A DNA stretch of 64,000 nucleotides from CAVOJY01 sp963696405 (GTDB lineage: Bacteria; Chloroflexota; Limnocylindria; Limnocylindrales; CSP1-4): positions 1 through 64,000 of the forward strand of contig CAVOJY010000008.1 of the NCBI GenBank assembly GCA_963696405.1. The letters are read 5' to 3'. Below the pieces are notes generated by a model, which saw only the letters and a program-made list of their open reading frames with translations, was not told where the DNA came from and ran no database searches. Every line of letters starts with the position of its first letter. Position 1 is the first letter of the stretch. The position numbers and the translations under genes are program-made. This document shows positions 39,252-48,120 of the stretch, in pieces.

Positions 39252-39893
39252 CCGTCTGCGGGAGATCCCGCCCGGATAGGGCGCGTGCAAAGGACGCGCA
39301 GTGGCTGCAGCGTGCCCTGGCAAGTGCCCGCTCCCAACCGCGGCCGGGGTCTGTCCGTGGGGCGCGGCGGTCGGCAACCGTCCGCGCGTGCGGCCGGATC
39401 GACCCCGGCGGCTCCGCCGGACCTCCTGACACTCCGGCTCGGCGCCAGCGAGGATCTCGGAGGTCCCCACGGGGCGCCTCGGCGCGTCGTGACCGCCGGC
39501 AATGCTCGTCCTTTGCACACGGGGGCTGCCCAACGCCATGGTTGCCCAACGCCAGGGGCTGTCCACCGTGCGCGGGGCTGCCAACGATCGCGGGGCTGCC
39601 AACGATCGCGGCGGCCGCCGATGGCTGACGACGGGCGCCGAACGCCGCCCCGTGGCTATCCGTCGCTGCGCACCCAACCCATGGATCCGACGCCAGCCAT
39701 CACCGTGTTCGGTCCCGCAGGCGGGGCCGGCGAGGTCACCCTGCCTGCGCGTCTCCCGGCACGTCCCTGCTACCATCAACTGCTGCAGCTCAGCACTGGT
39801 GTACCGGTCACCCTTTGGCCGATCCGGCTGGAGAGCGAGCGGCGGGCGGACAGCATCACCAGGACACGGCGTCACCCTGGAGGGATCTCGACA
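39252..39893. other. Intergenic region with inverted and tandem repeats
   Basis: No gene recognised. Contains a widely spaced 12-base inverted repeat (39285-39296 with 39507-39518), a tandem duplication at 39574-39609, and GCCCAACGCCA units near 39530-39555. The last 20 bases carry the E1 alpha ribosome site. Confidence 0.6.
39574..39609 (+). repeat. Exact 18-base tandem duplication
   Basis: GGGGCTGCCAACGATCGC occurs twice without a gap. Each unit contains the palindrome CGATCG. Confidence 0.85.
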
Positions 39894-40854
39894 GTGGAAC
39901 TCGACCGCGGACTGTACCTCGAGATGTTCCGCCGGATGAACCGCATCCGGCTGTTCGAGCTGGCCGCGACCAACCTCTTCAAGCGGGGCCAGCTCAAGGG
40001 AGCCGTCCACACCTACATCGGCATGGAGGCCTCGGGCGTCGGCGTGTGCATGGCCCTCCGGGACGATGACCTCATCGCCGGGACGCACCGCAGTCACGGC
40101 CACAACATCGCCAAGAACGCCGACGTCAAGCTGATGATGGCCGAGATCATGGCCAAGGAGACCGGCTACTGCAAGGGACGGGGCGGCTCGATGCACATCG
40201 CCGCCTTCGAGACCGGGAAGCCTGGGCGCGCTCGCCGTCGTCGGGTCGGGCATCCCGCTCGCGGTGGGCGCGGCACTGGCGTTCAAGATGCGCGGCGAGG
40301 ATCGCGTGGCGGCCCCCTTCACCGGCGACGCCGGCGCCAACACCGGGAACTGGCACGAGGGACTGAACATGGCCTCGGTCTGGGACCTGCCGGTGGTCTT
40401 CGTCCTCGAGAACAACCACTACGGCGTGTCGACCCGGATCGAGGAATCGACCAAGGTCGAGGATCTGTCGATCCGCGCCCAGGGCTATGGGATCCCGGGG
40501 ATCCGGGTGGACGGGTTCGATGTTCTGGCGGTCTACGAGGCAGCGACCGCCGCGGTGGCTCGTGCCCGCGCCGGCGAGGGTCCCACGCTCCTGGTCACCG
40601 AGTCCTATCGGTTCGACGGGCACTACGCCGGCGAACCCGAGGTCTACCGGGAACGGTCCGAGGTGCAGGAGTGGCGTCAGAACGACCCGATCCCCCGTTT
40701 CCGGGCCTACCTGGAGGGGCAGGGCATCGCAACCGCCGCTGAGCTCGACGGGATTGTCGAGGGGGTCAAGCAGGAGATCGACGCCGCCGTCGAGTTCGCC
40801 AAGGCGAGCCCCGAGCCGGACCCGGCGACCAACATGGACTACATCTACGCGTAG
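39894..40854 (+). CDS. pdhA: Pyruvate/branched-chain 2-oxoacid dehydrogenase E1 alpha, frameshifted
   Basis: GTG 39894 with GGAGG ten bases upstream. MFRRMNRIRLFE, then HTYIGMEASGVGVCMAL, IAGTHRSHGHNIAKN and YCKGRGGSMHIA. After an indel near 40220 comes VVGSGIPLAVGAALAFKMRG, then the ThDP motif FTGDAGANTGNWHEGLNMAS ending VFVLENNHYGVST. About 320 aa. Forms an alpha2beta2 E1 with the next gene, decarboxylating a 2-oxoacid (or acetoin) and passing the acyl group to a lipoyl domain. Which substrate is used cannot be told. Confidence 0.9.
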
Positions 40855-40898
40855 CGGCGCGACGACCCAAGCGCGACGACGAGACAGGACGATCTGCC

Positions 40899-41976
40899 AT
40901 GACTGCACCTGAACGAGACGCAACATCCCTCGGCGCCACCGCGCCGACCATGTCGCCCGACCTCATCCGCCAGGTCCCAGAGGGCGTCCCCGCCAAGCTG
41001 CTCTCCTACCAGGAGGCCATCCGCGAGGCGCTCCGCGAGGAAATGCGACGGGACGAGTCGGTGTTCCTCCTGGGCGAGGACATCGGCAAGCACGGCGGGG
41101 CGTTCGGGGTGACCCGCACGCTCTTCGACGAATTCGGGGCCGAGCGCGTCCGCAACACGCCCGATCTCCGAGAACACGATCGTCGGCGCGGCCACCGGTG
41201 CGGCCCTGGTGGGCATGCGCCCGGTGGCGGAGATCATGTTCGTGGACTTCTCGGGGCTGGCGATGGACCAGATCGCCACTCAGGCGGCGAAGCTGCGCTT
41301 CATGACCGGCGGGCAGTGCAGTGTGCCGTGGGTCCTGCGCATGCCCCAGGGGGGCGGCGCGGGCAAGAGCACGGCGGCGCAGCATTCCCAGAGCCTGGAA
41401 GTCTGGTTCGCCCACATCCCCGGCCTCAAGGTGGTCCTTCCCTCGACCCCGTACGACGCCAAGGGCTTGATGAAGGCCGCCATCCGTGACGACAACCCGG
41501 TCATCTTCCTCGAGCAGAAGGCCCTCTACGCGTTCAAGGGGCTCGTCCCCGACGAGGACTACGTTCTTCCCCTGAGCCGGTGCGACGTGAAGCGCACGGG
41601 CACCGACGTGACCGTCGTCGCGTCGGGGTACATGGTGTGGCACGCGATGATCGCGGCGGAGACCCTGGCGTCCGAGGGGATCAGCGTCGAGGTCGTCGAC
41701 GTCTGCACGGTCGCCCCGCTCGACGAGGAGACGATCGGAGCGTCGGCCCGGAAGACCGGGCGGGCGGTGGTCGTCGCCGAAGCGTGCCGCGACTACGGTC
41801 CGGCGAACGAGTGGGGCATGGTCGTCATCGAGCGCGCCTGGGACCAGTTGAAGGCCCCGGTGGTGCGCGTGACCGGCCGGCATTCGCCGATCCCGTTCGC
41901 CAACAGCATCGAGGCCGGCGTCTGGCCCGACTCGGACTCCATCATCGCTGCCATCCGCCAGGTGATGGGTCGCTAA
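40899..41976 (+). CDS. pdhB: 2-oxoacid dehydrogenase E1 beta, frameshifted
   Basis: SYQEAIREALREEMRRDESV, FLLGEDIGKHGGAFGVTRTL, then after an indel near 41165 ISENTIVGAATGAALVGMRP, LRMPQGGGAGKSTAAQHSQS, VVLPSTPYDAKGLMKAAIRD, and the C-terminal swivel domain (VVVAEACRDYGPANEWGMVV). About 359 aa with an N-terminal 30-residue extension ahead of the usual start. 45 bases after pdhA. Confidence 0.9.
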
Positions 41977-42047
41977 GATCGCCCGAATACCGATACTCGC
42001 AGCATTCCCAGCACGCGAGGCGCCCCGCGCCGAGGAGAACCGAAACC

Positions 42048-42329
42048 ATGGCCGAGGAAGTATTCGTTCCCAAGATGACGGACTTCATGGAAGAGGGCGT
42101 CATCCAGGCCTGGCTCGTCGAGGAAGGCGACCGTGTCGAGGAGGGCCAGCCCCTGCTCGAGCTGGAGACGGACAAGGCCGTCTCAGAACTGGAGTCGCCC
42201 GCGAGCGGCTACCTGAAGGGGATCAGGCCGGGCGCCGTCCCAGGCGCAAAGATCCCCGTGGGCGAGACCATCGCCTACATCGTCGCGTCGATGGACGAGG
42301 CGGTCGACCCGCTGCCGCCGCTGGAGTAG
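42048..42329 (+). CDS. Free-standing lipoyl-domain protein
   Basis: 93 aa. A complete lipoyl domain: VFVPKMTDFMEEGVIQAWLV, EEGDRVEEGQPLLELETDKA, with lipoylated Lys in ETDKAVSE. ATG 42048 has AGGAG upstream. It lacks the peripheral-subunit-binding and acyltransferase domains of E2. Following E1 alpha/beta, it would carry the acyl group, but the transferase and E3 must be encoded elsewhere. In-frame sequence after its TAG resembles an E2 linker (next entry). Confidence 0.9.
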   Translation: MAEEVFVPKMTDFMEEGVIQAWLVEEGDRVEEGQPLLELETDKAVSELESPASGYLKGIRPGAVPGAKIPVGETIAYIVASMDEAVDPLPPLE

Positions 42330-42434
42330 CTCCGGGCCGCGCGGGAGCCCGCCGCCTCGGAGCCCGCCGCCTCGGAGCCCGACGCAGGATCAGGCGCAGC
42401 CCCCGCGCCCACGCGATCCCGGGGGGCCTCCTGA
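42330..42434 (+). pseudogene. E2-linker-like sequence after the lipoyl-domain stop
   Basis: Read in the same frame past the TAG, the sequence gives AAREPAASEPAASEPDAGSG then AAPAPTRSRGAS and a TGA at 42432. Ala/Pro/Glu-rich repeats like this join lipoyl and subunit-binding domains in E2 proteins. It suggests a former longer E2 that lost its C-terminal domains. Confidence 0.45.
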
Positions 42435-42455
42435 CAATCCAGCCGACGGGGCGGC

Positions 42456-42645
42456 TTGCGTCCTGCGCACCACCGCGACGGTCCGAGCCGCGTGCGGTCG
42501 GCGTTGTGCGCCCGGCGCACGTGCCGAGGCGGTCAACGTGGCCTCCAGGCCGCGCCCCTGCCAGTTCCCTGCCGGCGGCGCACAAATCGCGCCGACGAGA
42601 CCCTCTGGAGGCCTCGAGGCGGTCGCGGTCGTGCTCCACGCGCAC
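42456..42645. repeat. REP-like palindrome cluster, four copies
   Basis: Plus-strand copies: TTGC-N7-GCAC with CACCGCGACG at 42456-42480, and CTGC-N7-GCAC with AAATCGCGCC at 42569-42593. Minus-strand copies: GTGCGCCGGGCGCAC with AACGCCGACC (42520-42496) and GTGCGCGTGGAGCAC with GACCGCGACC (42645-42621). They alternate in orientation in the space between the lipoyl and aminotransferase genes. Confidence 0.7.
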
Positions 42646-42726
42646 GCCCACGCCGGGAGCCAGGGCGGCAGGCCAGCCCTGGCAGCGCGGCCGGCCCCAC
42701 CAAGCGCCCCCCACACCGGGGACTCG

Positions 42727-43890
42727 CTACAGCTTCGCCACGAAGTCGTTGATGCGGTCGAGAGCGGTCTGGATCCGCTCGCGGGACGCCGCGTAGCTCA
42801 TCCGGACGTGGTTCACGCCGACCTTGCCGAAGGCCGTGCCCGACAGCGTGGAGACGCCCGCCTCGAGGAGCACGCGCTCGGCAAACTGGGAGCCGGTGAG
42901 GCCGGTGCCGGACACGTTCGGGAAGACGTAGAAGGCGCCCTCCGGCTTCAGGCAGGTGATGCCGGGGATCCCGTTCAGGCCGTCCACGATGAGGTCGCGG
43001 CGGGCCTGGAACTCGGTCACCATCGCGTCGACGCCGTCCTGCGGGCCGGTGAGCGCCTCGAGCGCAGCCATCTGGCTGAACGACGACACGCAGCTGACGC
43101 TGTTGATGACCAAGCGCGCCATGTCCATGATCCACGGCTCGGGCACCACGGCATAACCCAGGCGCCAGCCGGTCATGGCGTACGTCTTGCTCCACCCGTC
43201 GAGGAGGATCGTCCGCTCCCTCATTCCCGGGAAGGTCGCGATCGATACGTGCTCCTGCCCGTACAGGATCCGGCTGTAGACCTCGTCGGAGAGCACCACC
43301 AGGTCGTGCTCGAGGGCGAGCTTCGCGATCGCCTCGAGGTCCTCGCGAGTCAGGACGCCGCTCGTCGGGTTGGCCGGGGAGTTGATGATGAGGAGGCGCG
43401 AGCTCGGCGTGATGAGCTTCGCCAGCTCGGGGATGTCGATGCGGAAGTTGTTCTCCTCGCGGATCGGGATCGGGATCGTCCCCGCGCCGCAGAACCGGAT
43501 CATCGACTCGTAGATCGGGAACCCGGGATCCGGGTAGAGCGCGTCGGTCCCCTCCTCGCAGAAGGCGAGCATGGTGAAATACATGACGGGCTTGGCGCCC
43601 GGCATGATGAGGACCTGCTCTGGGTCATACTCGAGCCCGCGGCGGGCCTTGATGTCATCGACCACGGCCTTGCGAAGTTCGGGATACCCCTTGAAGGGGC
43701 CGTAGTGGGTGTATCCCTTGTCGAGCGCCTTCTTGGCGGCCTCCCGGATGTTCGGGAGCGTGTCGAAATCCGGTTCACCGATCTCGAGATGGACAATGTC
43801 CTTCCCCTGGGCCTCGAGAGCGCGCGCGCGAGCCGCGGCCTCGAAGGCGGTTTCGGTACCAATACGGGCCATTCGAGTCGCGAGTTTCAT
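42727..43890 (-). CDS. Aspartate aminotransferase-type PLP enzyme
   Basis: 387 aa, uninterrupted. MARIGTETAFEAAARARALE, IVHLEIGEPDFDTLPNIREA, YGPFKGYPELRKAVVD, INSPANPTSGVLTREDLEAI, LVVLSDEVYSRILYGQ, then the Schiff-base lysine in DGWSKTYAMTGWRLGY and the C-terminal HVRMSYAASRERI. Typical aspartate/tyrosine-type aminotransferase (subfamily I-gamma). ATG 43890 is chosen because TAGGAT ends seven bases upstream; ATG 43899 would overlap that hexamer. Confidence 0.92.
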   Translation of the reverse strand: MKLATRMARIGTETAFEAAARARALEAQGKDIVHLEIGEPDFDTLPNIREAAKKALDKGYTHYGPFKGYPELRKAVVDDIKARRGLEYDPEQVLIMPGAKPVMYFTMLAFCEEGTDALYPDPGFPIYESMIRFCGAGTIPIPIREENNFRIDIPELAKLITPSSRLLIINSPANPTSGVLTREDLEAIAKLALEHDLVVLSDEVYSRILYGQEHVSIATFPGMRERTILLDGWSKTYAMTGWRLGYAVVPEPWIMDMARLVINSVSCVSSFSQMAALEALTGPQDGVDAMVTEFQARRDLIVDGLNGIPGITCLKPEGAFYVFPNVSGTGLTGSQFAERVLLEAGVSTLSGTAFGKVGVNHVRMSYAASRERIQTALDRINDFVAKL

Positions 43891-43897
43891 GAGTGGC

Positions 43898-43903
43898 ATC
43901 CTA
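43898..43903 (-). promoter_or_regulatory. TANNNT hexamer of a leaderless promoter (TAGGAT)
   Basis: On the minus strand TAGGAT is seven bases before ATG 43890, with no Shine-Dalgarno between. Confidence 0.6.
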
Positions 43904-43994
43904 GCAAGCCAGGGAGGCCACCGGAAGATGGGCGGGCCGATGCCGTTCGGGACCTGGGAGACAGAACGATGAGACAGGCTTCGTGAGACCCGGC

Positions 43995-45352
43995 ATGGAC
44001 GACTTTCTGGTGGTCGACGGAGGAATCGAGGCGGAGCTCCAACGCAGGGGCGTGGCCTTGCGGCCACATCCCGGAGCCGCCCCGCTTCCGGTGCGCGAGC
44101 CAGAGGCCGTGCGTCAGCTTCACCTTGACGTTGCCTTGGCGGGCGCGAACGTGGTCACCGCGGCCACCGGCGCGCTCCACCGCCGTGCGCTCGCGCGGAC
44201 GGGAGACGCGCGAAGGGCGCGCGAGTGGGCCCACGCCGCGCTCGGCCTGGCCCGCGACGCCGCAGCCGAGGCCACCGATCGAGGCCTCGGCGGTGGAACG
44301 GACCTCCGCGGCGAACGGCGGCCCATTTGCGTCGCGGCGCTGGCCGCGCCGCTGGAGGGACGCGGGTGGGCGGGAGTCGACGTGGACGGCACGACGGCCG
44401 CGCAGGAGCACCGGGCCCATGCGAACATGCTGGCAGAGGGTGGAGCGGAGATCCTCCGGATCCAGGGGATGGGGACGTCCGGGAGTGCGAGGCGGCGACG
44501 CGGGCCGCGGCCGAGGAGGGGCTGGAGGCCTGGTCGGGCGTTGCCGTGACCGCGGACGGGCTTCACCTCCTCTCGGGCGAGCCGATCGAGGCGTGGCTCG
44601 AAGCGGTGGCACCGCTCCGGCCGGCGGCGCTCACCGTCGAGGGGCCGCACCTCGCGGCCGTCCGTGCAGGCGTCGGCGCCGTCATCGACGCCGCCATCGA
44701 GTGGCCGGGAGACGCGGGCGGGCGGGCGGGTCCCCGCATCGGCGCGATCCTGCCGGCCCGCGACCGCGGGCGGCCGACGGGAGGGTGGTCGGAGCAGCTG
44801 GCCGTCGCCCGCCTCCTGCGCGCCGGGGCAACGCTGGTCGGTCCCGGACAGGATGGGTCGCCCGACCGGGTCGCCGCCATCAGGTCCGCCGTGGACCGGC
44901 ACACGTCGCGCATCCGGGCAGCGCGCGAGGCCGAGGACGTTGCCTGGCAGGTTTGGCTGGACGACGGAGCGGGGCGAGCCGCCACCGGCCGGGCACTCTG
45001 GCTTGCGACCGACCTGCCCAGGCTGCGTCTGCCCGCGCACCTCGCGTGGGACATCGCGACGCCAGGAGACCTGGCCCGCCTGCCCGCCGCAGGCTACGCC
45101 CTCGTGGTCGCTCTCGCCGCGGATCCTGCCCGTCTCCCCGGGCTGCTCGACCGCGGCGGGTGGCTCCTGGTCACCGCGGACGAGCGGCAGGCGGCTACCC
45201 TGCGGCGTGACGAGCGGCTGGAATGGCTGGCCCCGACCGGGGCAGCGCCGGCCAGGGCAATGCCGGGCGGGCTGCCGGGGGACCAGCCGGGCGGGCAAGG
45301 CGGAGGGCCGCCTGGCGGGCTATCCGGCTGGATCGGCCGCCGGCGTCCATGA
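43995..45352 (+). CDS. Homocysteine S-methyltransferase-like protein without zinc ligands, frameshifted
   Basis: Starts FLVVDGGIEAELQRRGV, the barrel start of the MmuM/MetH homocysteine-methyltransferase fold, with later VALAGANVVTAATGA and EHRAHANMLAEGGAEILRIQ. The Zn-binding GGCCG position reads VGPGQDGSPDRVAAIRSAV, and the other ligand cysteine (VNC) is replaced near LTVEGPHLAAVR. So the catalytic zinc site is gone. One indel near 44480. The C-terminal 100 residues continue with WDIATPGDLARLPAAGYALV and a Gly/Pro-rich tail, not usual for the family. Probably not an active methyltransferase; role unknown. Lies 28 bases ahead of the GpsA-like gene. Confidence 0.65.
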
Positions 45353-45380
45353 GCTCCATGGCAGGCAGGAGGATGGTGAG

Positions 45381-46487
45381 ATGGCTGTCGTAACGGTACT
45401 CGGCGCGGGCCGGATGGGGACGGCGCTCTGCACCCCCCTGCTCGATCGCGGCCACCAGGTGCGCCTCGTGGGGACGCATCTCGACGGGGAGTACATCGCC
45501 GCGCTCCGTGCCTCGGGCATCCACCCGGGACTCGGGCACCCGCTTCCCGCCGGCGCGTCGTTCTTCGAGGCCGGGTCGCTACCGGAAGCACTCGAAGGCA
45601 CAGATGCTGTCGCTCTCGGCGTCAGCTCCGCGGGCGTCCGGTGGGCGGGCCGCAGTCTGGCCGATCTTCTGCGCCCGGGCACGCCAGTCCTCATGGTCAC
45701 GAAAGGCATCGAGTGGAGTGGGGAAGCCTTCGTGACGATGCCCGATGCCTTCCTGTCGGAGCTCGACCCTTCGCTGGGCACCGGCATCCAGCCGACCTCG
45801 ATCTCGGGACCGTGCCTTGCCGGCGAACTCGTCCGGCGCGTCGAAACCTGCGTGGTGTTCGCCGGCCGGGATCCTGCCGAGATCGACCGCTGGGCGGATC
45901 TCCTTCGCACTGACTACTACCACGTCTGGACCTCTACCGACCTGGCCGGGCACCAGGCAAGCGCGGCCATGAAGAACGCCTACGTCCTTGCGGTCGGCTT
46001 CGGAGCGGGCCTCTATGCACGCTCGGCGGGCCTGCCGCCTGGAAGGGATCGGGGCGACGTAGCCAGGGGCGACACCCTGCCGGATCACGGCGTCGCCATG
46101 CAGAGCCTTGCCATGCACAACCACGAGGCGGCCGTCTTTGCACAGGCCACCCTCGAGCTGCGCCGGCTGGTCGCCCTCGCCGGCGGCGACCCGGGCCTGG
46201 TGGATGGGCTCTCGGGCGTCGGTGATCTCCACGTCACGTGCCACGGCCGGAACCACCGGCTCGGCTTCCTCCTGGGGACCGGCCTGCCGGTGGAGGAGGC
46301 GCTGCGCCGGCTGGAGGGCGTTTCGCTCGAGGGGCTCGAGGCGATCCGGGTCGCCGGTGGCGCGCTGCCGGCGCTGGAGGCGTCAGGGCGACTCGGAGCG
46401 GACGAACTGCCGCTCCTTCGGCACCTCCATGACGTGGTCGAGGGCCGCTCGCCGGTGGGCGTCCCCTTCGACCGGTTCTTCGGATAG
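45381..46487 (+). CDS. Glycerol-3-phosphate dehydrogenase (NAD(P)+)-like protein
   Basis: 368 aa, uninterrupted. Rossmann motif VTVLGAGRMGTALCTPLLDR, VLMVTKGIEWSGE, SGPCLAGELVRR, the catalytic lysine in AAMKNAYVLAVGFGAGLYA, DGLSGVGDLHVTCHGRNHRL, all as in GpsA. Family role: interconverts glycerol 3-phosphate and dihydroxyacetone phosphate for phospholipid synthesis. The insert LPPGRDRGDVARGDTLPDHG and the pairing with a degenerate methyltransferase make a different substrate possible, so no symbol is assigned. ATG 45381 has AGGAGG upstream. Confidence 0.8.
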   Translation: MAVVTVLGAGRMGTALCTPLLDRGHQVRLVGTHLDGEYIAALRASGIHPGLGHPLPAGASFFEAGSLPEALEGTDAVALGVSSAGVRWAGRSLADLLRPGTPVLMVTKGIEWSGEAFVTMPDAFLSELDPSLGTGIQPTSISGPCLAGELVRRVETCVVFAGRDPAEIDRWADLLRTDYYHVWTSTDLAGHQASAAMKNAYVLAVGFGAGLYARSAGLPPGRDRGDVARGDTLPDHGVAMQSLAMHNHEAAVFAQATLELRRLVALAGGDPGLVDGLSGVGDLHVTCHGRNHRLGFLLGTGLPVEEALRRLEGVSLEGLEAIRVAGGALPALEASGRLGADELPLLRHLHDVVEGRSPVGVPFDRFFG

Positions 46488-46524
46488 CCCCGGGCTTCCG
46501 CGGCCTACCACGGCGTGCCGCGAG

Positions 46525-47256
46525 CTACCGCCTTCGGATGAGCCGAAACGCCTCGGCCGCACGGGTGCCGATCCGGGCCCCCTCCTCGGCCAGCCGTCCG
46601 CGCACGCGCTCGTCCATGGCGGCCGGTTCCCTCATCTGGCTCGCGTGCGCAAGGAGCGCCGCGACCTTGCGGTCCTCGTATCCAGTGGCATCCACCCACG
46701 TGTCCGGCTCGGCCGCCCAGAAGAGGTAGAGCGCCGCCACCTTGTGCGGCGGGAGGCCTGCCCGGGCGAGACGGGCAAACGCCATCGCGTTCTGCGCGGC
46801 CGGGTAGGTGGCGTCCACCGCCGCCATCCCGGCGGCGCGATGGTCGGTGTGGAGGATGTGGCCGTCCGAATGGAAGAGGTAGGTCGGATCGTTGGTGAGG
46901 ACGGCGTCCGGTTGCAGCGTGCGAATGATTCGGACGAGCTGCTCACGAAGCGGCAGGTCGTTCTCGAGGGCGCCGTCCGGCTGATGCAGGAAGTGCACCG
47001 CCCGGTAGCCGACGATCGCGGCGGCGGCCCGCTGCTCCTCCTCGCGCCGGGCCGACAGCTCCTCCGGGCTCGCGAACGCATCGTCCCCGCCGGCTTCGCC
47101 GCTCGTGCAGCAGACCAGCTCCCCTACAGACCCTCCGTCGGCCCACCGTGCGGCCGTCGCCGCCGGCCCGAATTCCGCGTCATCGGGGTGGGCGACGATG
47201 ACGAGGAAGCGCTCCGGACGGTCGGCATGGGGAGCGGCGATGGTGGCCTCCGTCAT
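46525..47256 (-). CDS. LmbE/PIG-L family deacetylase
   Basis: 243 aa. Zinc-binding motif AHPDDAEFG near residue 22 and the downstream HTDHRAAG (HxxH) are both present, with CCTSGEAGG between. Known relatives remove N-acetyl groups from sugars such as GlcNAc-inositol or bacillithiol/mycothiol precursors. The start overlaps the peroxiredoxin stop by 4 bases, so the two are coupled, perhaps in low-molecular-weight thiol metabolism (inference). Confidence 0.88.
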   Translation of the reverse strand: MTEATIAAPHADRPERFLVIVAHPDDAEFGPAATAARWADGGSVGELVCCTSGEAGGDDAFASPEELSARREEEQRAAAAIVGYRAVHFLHQPDGALENDLPLREQLVRIIRTLQPDAVLTNDPTYLFHSDGHILHTDHRAAGMAAVDATYPAAQNAMAFARLARAGLPPHKVAALYLFWAAEPDTWVDATGYEDRKVAALLAHASQMREPAAMDERVRGRLAEEGARIGTRAAEAFRLIRRR

Positions 47257-47768
47257 GCCCGTCCCACGCCCGCGGCTCCCGCGCTGCCGGCTCCCGGGCC
47301 CAGGCGCGCTCGCAGCTCCGCCAACACCTCGTCGGCGTGGCCCTCCGGGGAGACCTTCTCCCAGGCACGGGCGATTCGGCCATCCGGATCGACGAGGAAG
47401 GTGCTCCGCGCGTTGCCCCAGTACGTCCGACCGTAGCGGCTCTTCTCCACCCAGGCGCCGTAGGCGTCGGCCACGGCGTGGTCGGCATCGACCAGGAGCG
47501 GGAACGACAGCGAGAACTTGGCCCGGAACCGGGCGTGACTCCGGGCGTCCTGCGGGCTGATCCCCCAGACCGTCGCCCCGAGCGCCGCGAGGTCCGCGTT
47601 CCCGTCGCGGAAGGCGCACGCCTCGATCGTGCAGCCGGGCGTGTCGTCCTTGGGATAGAAGTAGATGACCGTCCAGCGCGAGGTTTGATCACTCAGCCGG
47701 TGGACTATGCCGTTGTCATCCGGCAAGGCGAAGTCCGGAGCCGGATCGCCTGGTTTGAACCTGCTCAT
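47253..47768 (-). CDS. bcp: Peroxiredoxin, BCP type
   Basis: 171 aa. FKPGDPAPDFALPDDNG, then VIYFYPKDDTPGCTIEACAF with the peroxidatic Cys in TPGCT and a second Cys five residues on (resolving Cys of the BCP helix type). STFLVDPDGRIARAWEKVSP follows. Reduces hydroperoxides in the cytoplasm. ATG 47768 is preceded by TACGCT at six bases, a leaderless-type start. First gene of a two-gene operon with the LmbE deacetylase. Confidence 0.92.
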   Translation of the reverse strand: MSRFKPGDPAPDFALPDDNGIVHRLSDQTSRWTVIYFYPKDDTPGCTIEACAFRDGNADLAALGATVWGISPQDARSHARFRAKFSLSFPLLVDADHAVADAYGAWVEKSRYGRTYWGNARSTFLVDPDGRIARAWEKVSPEGHADEVLAELRARLGPGAGSAGAAGVGRA

Positions 47769-47774
47769 TGAGGG

Positions 47775-47780
47775 AGCGTA
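47775..47780 (-). promoter_or_regulatory. TANNNT hexamer of a leaderless promoter (TACGCT)
   Basis: On the minus strand TACGCT is six bases before ATG 47768; the gap CCCTCA has no ribosome site. Confidence 0.55.
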
Positions 47781-47897
47781 GCAGGCGACTCACCAGCGAG
47801 CGCGGTTGGGCTTGCCCGGACACGGCGGCTCGAGCAGCACCGCCAGGACTATCCACGACAGGGCGCGGCGGAGGCGGCGCAAGCCGTCAGAATCCAC

Positions 47898-47935
47898 TGT
47901 GAGCGCCTGGAACCGCTTAGAACGCATGTTCTATA
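47898..47935 (+). promoter_or_regulatory. LexA-like SOS box in a 38-base repeat, copy 1
   Basis: Contains AGAAC-GCAT-GTTCT (47919-47932), fitting the Gram-positive-type LexA box GAAC-N4-GTTC, directly followed by ATAACT. The surrounding 38 bases, starting TGTGAGCGCC, recur at 48121. No gene with a known SOS role is adjacent; the intergenic region holds no recognisable ORF. Confidence 0.55.
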
Positions 47936-48120
47936 ACTGCACGAGAAAGAGAGAGAGGATTCAGCGCGCCCGACCGGTCCGCGACAGAGGCAACCCGGGC
48001 GCGCACTAGGCCTAGCGGCCGCCTCGCTCCGAGGGGTGTCCGTCGCCTTTCAGCCTTCTCACCGCTAGGACCACCTATGGTAGGCACCCGGCGGAAACGG
48101 CGCAAGTCGCCGGGATCCCG

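Noticed and set aside
38076..40415. A 779-codon open frame on the minus strand
   Set aside because: It is antisense to the well-supported transketolase-like and E1 alpha genes, has no motif and a low-complexity Arg/Gly/His composition typical of GC-rich shadow frames.
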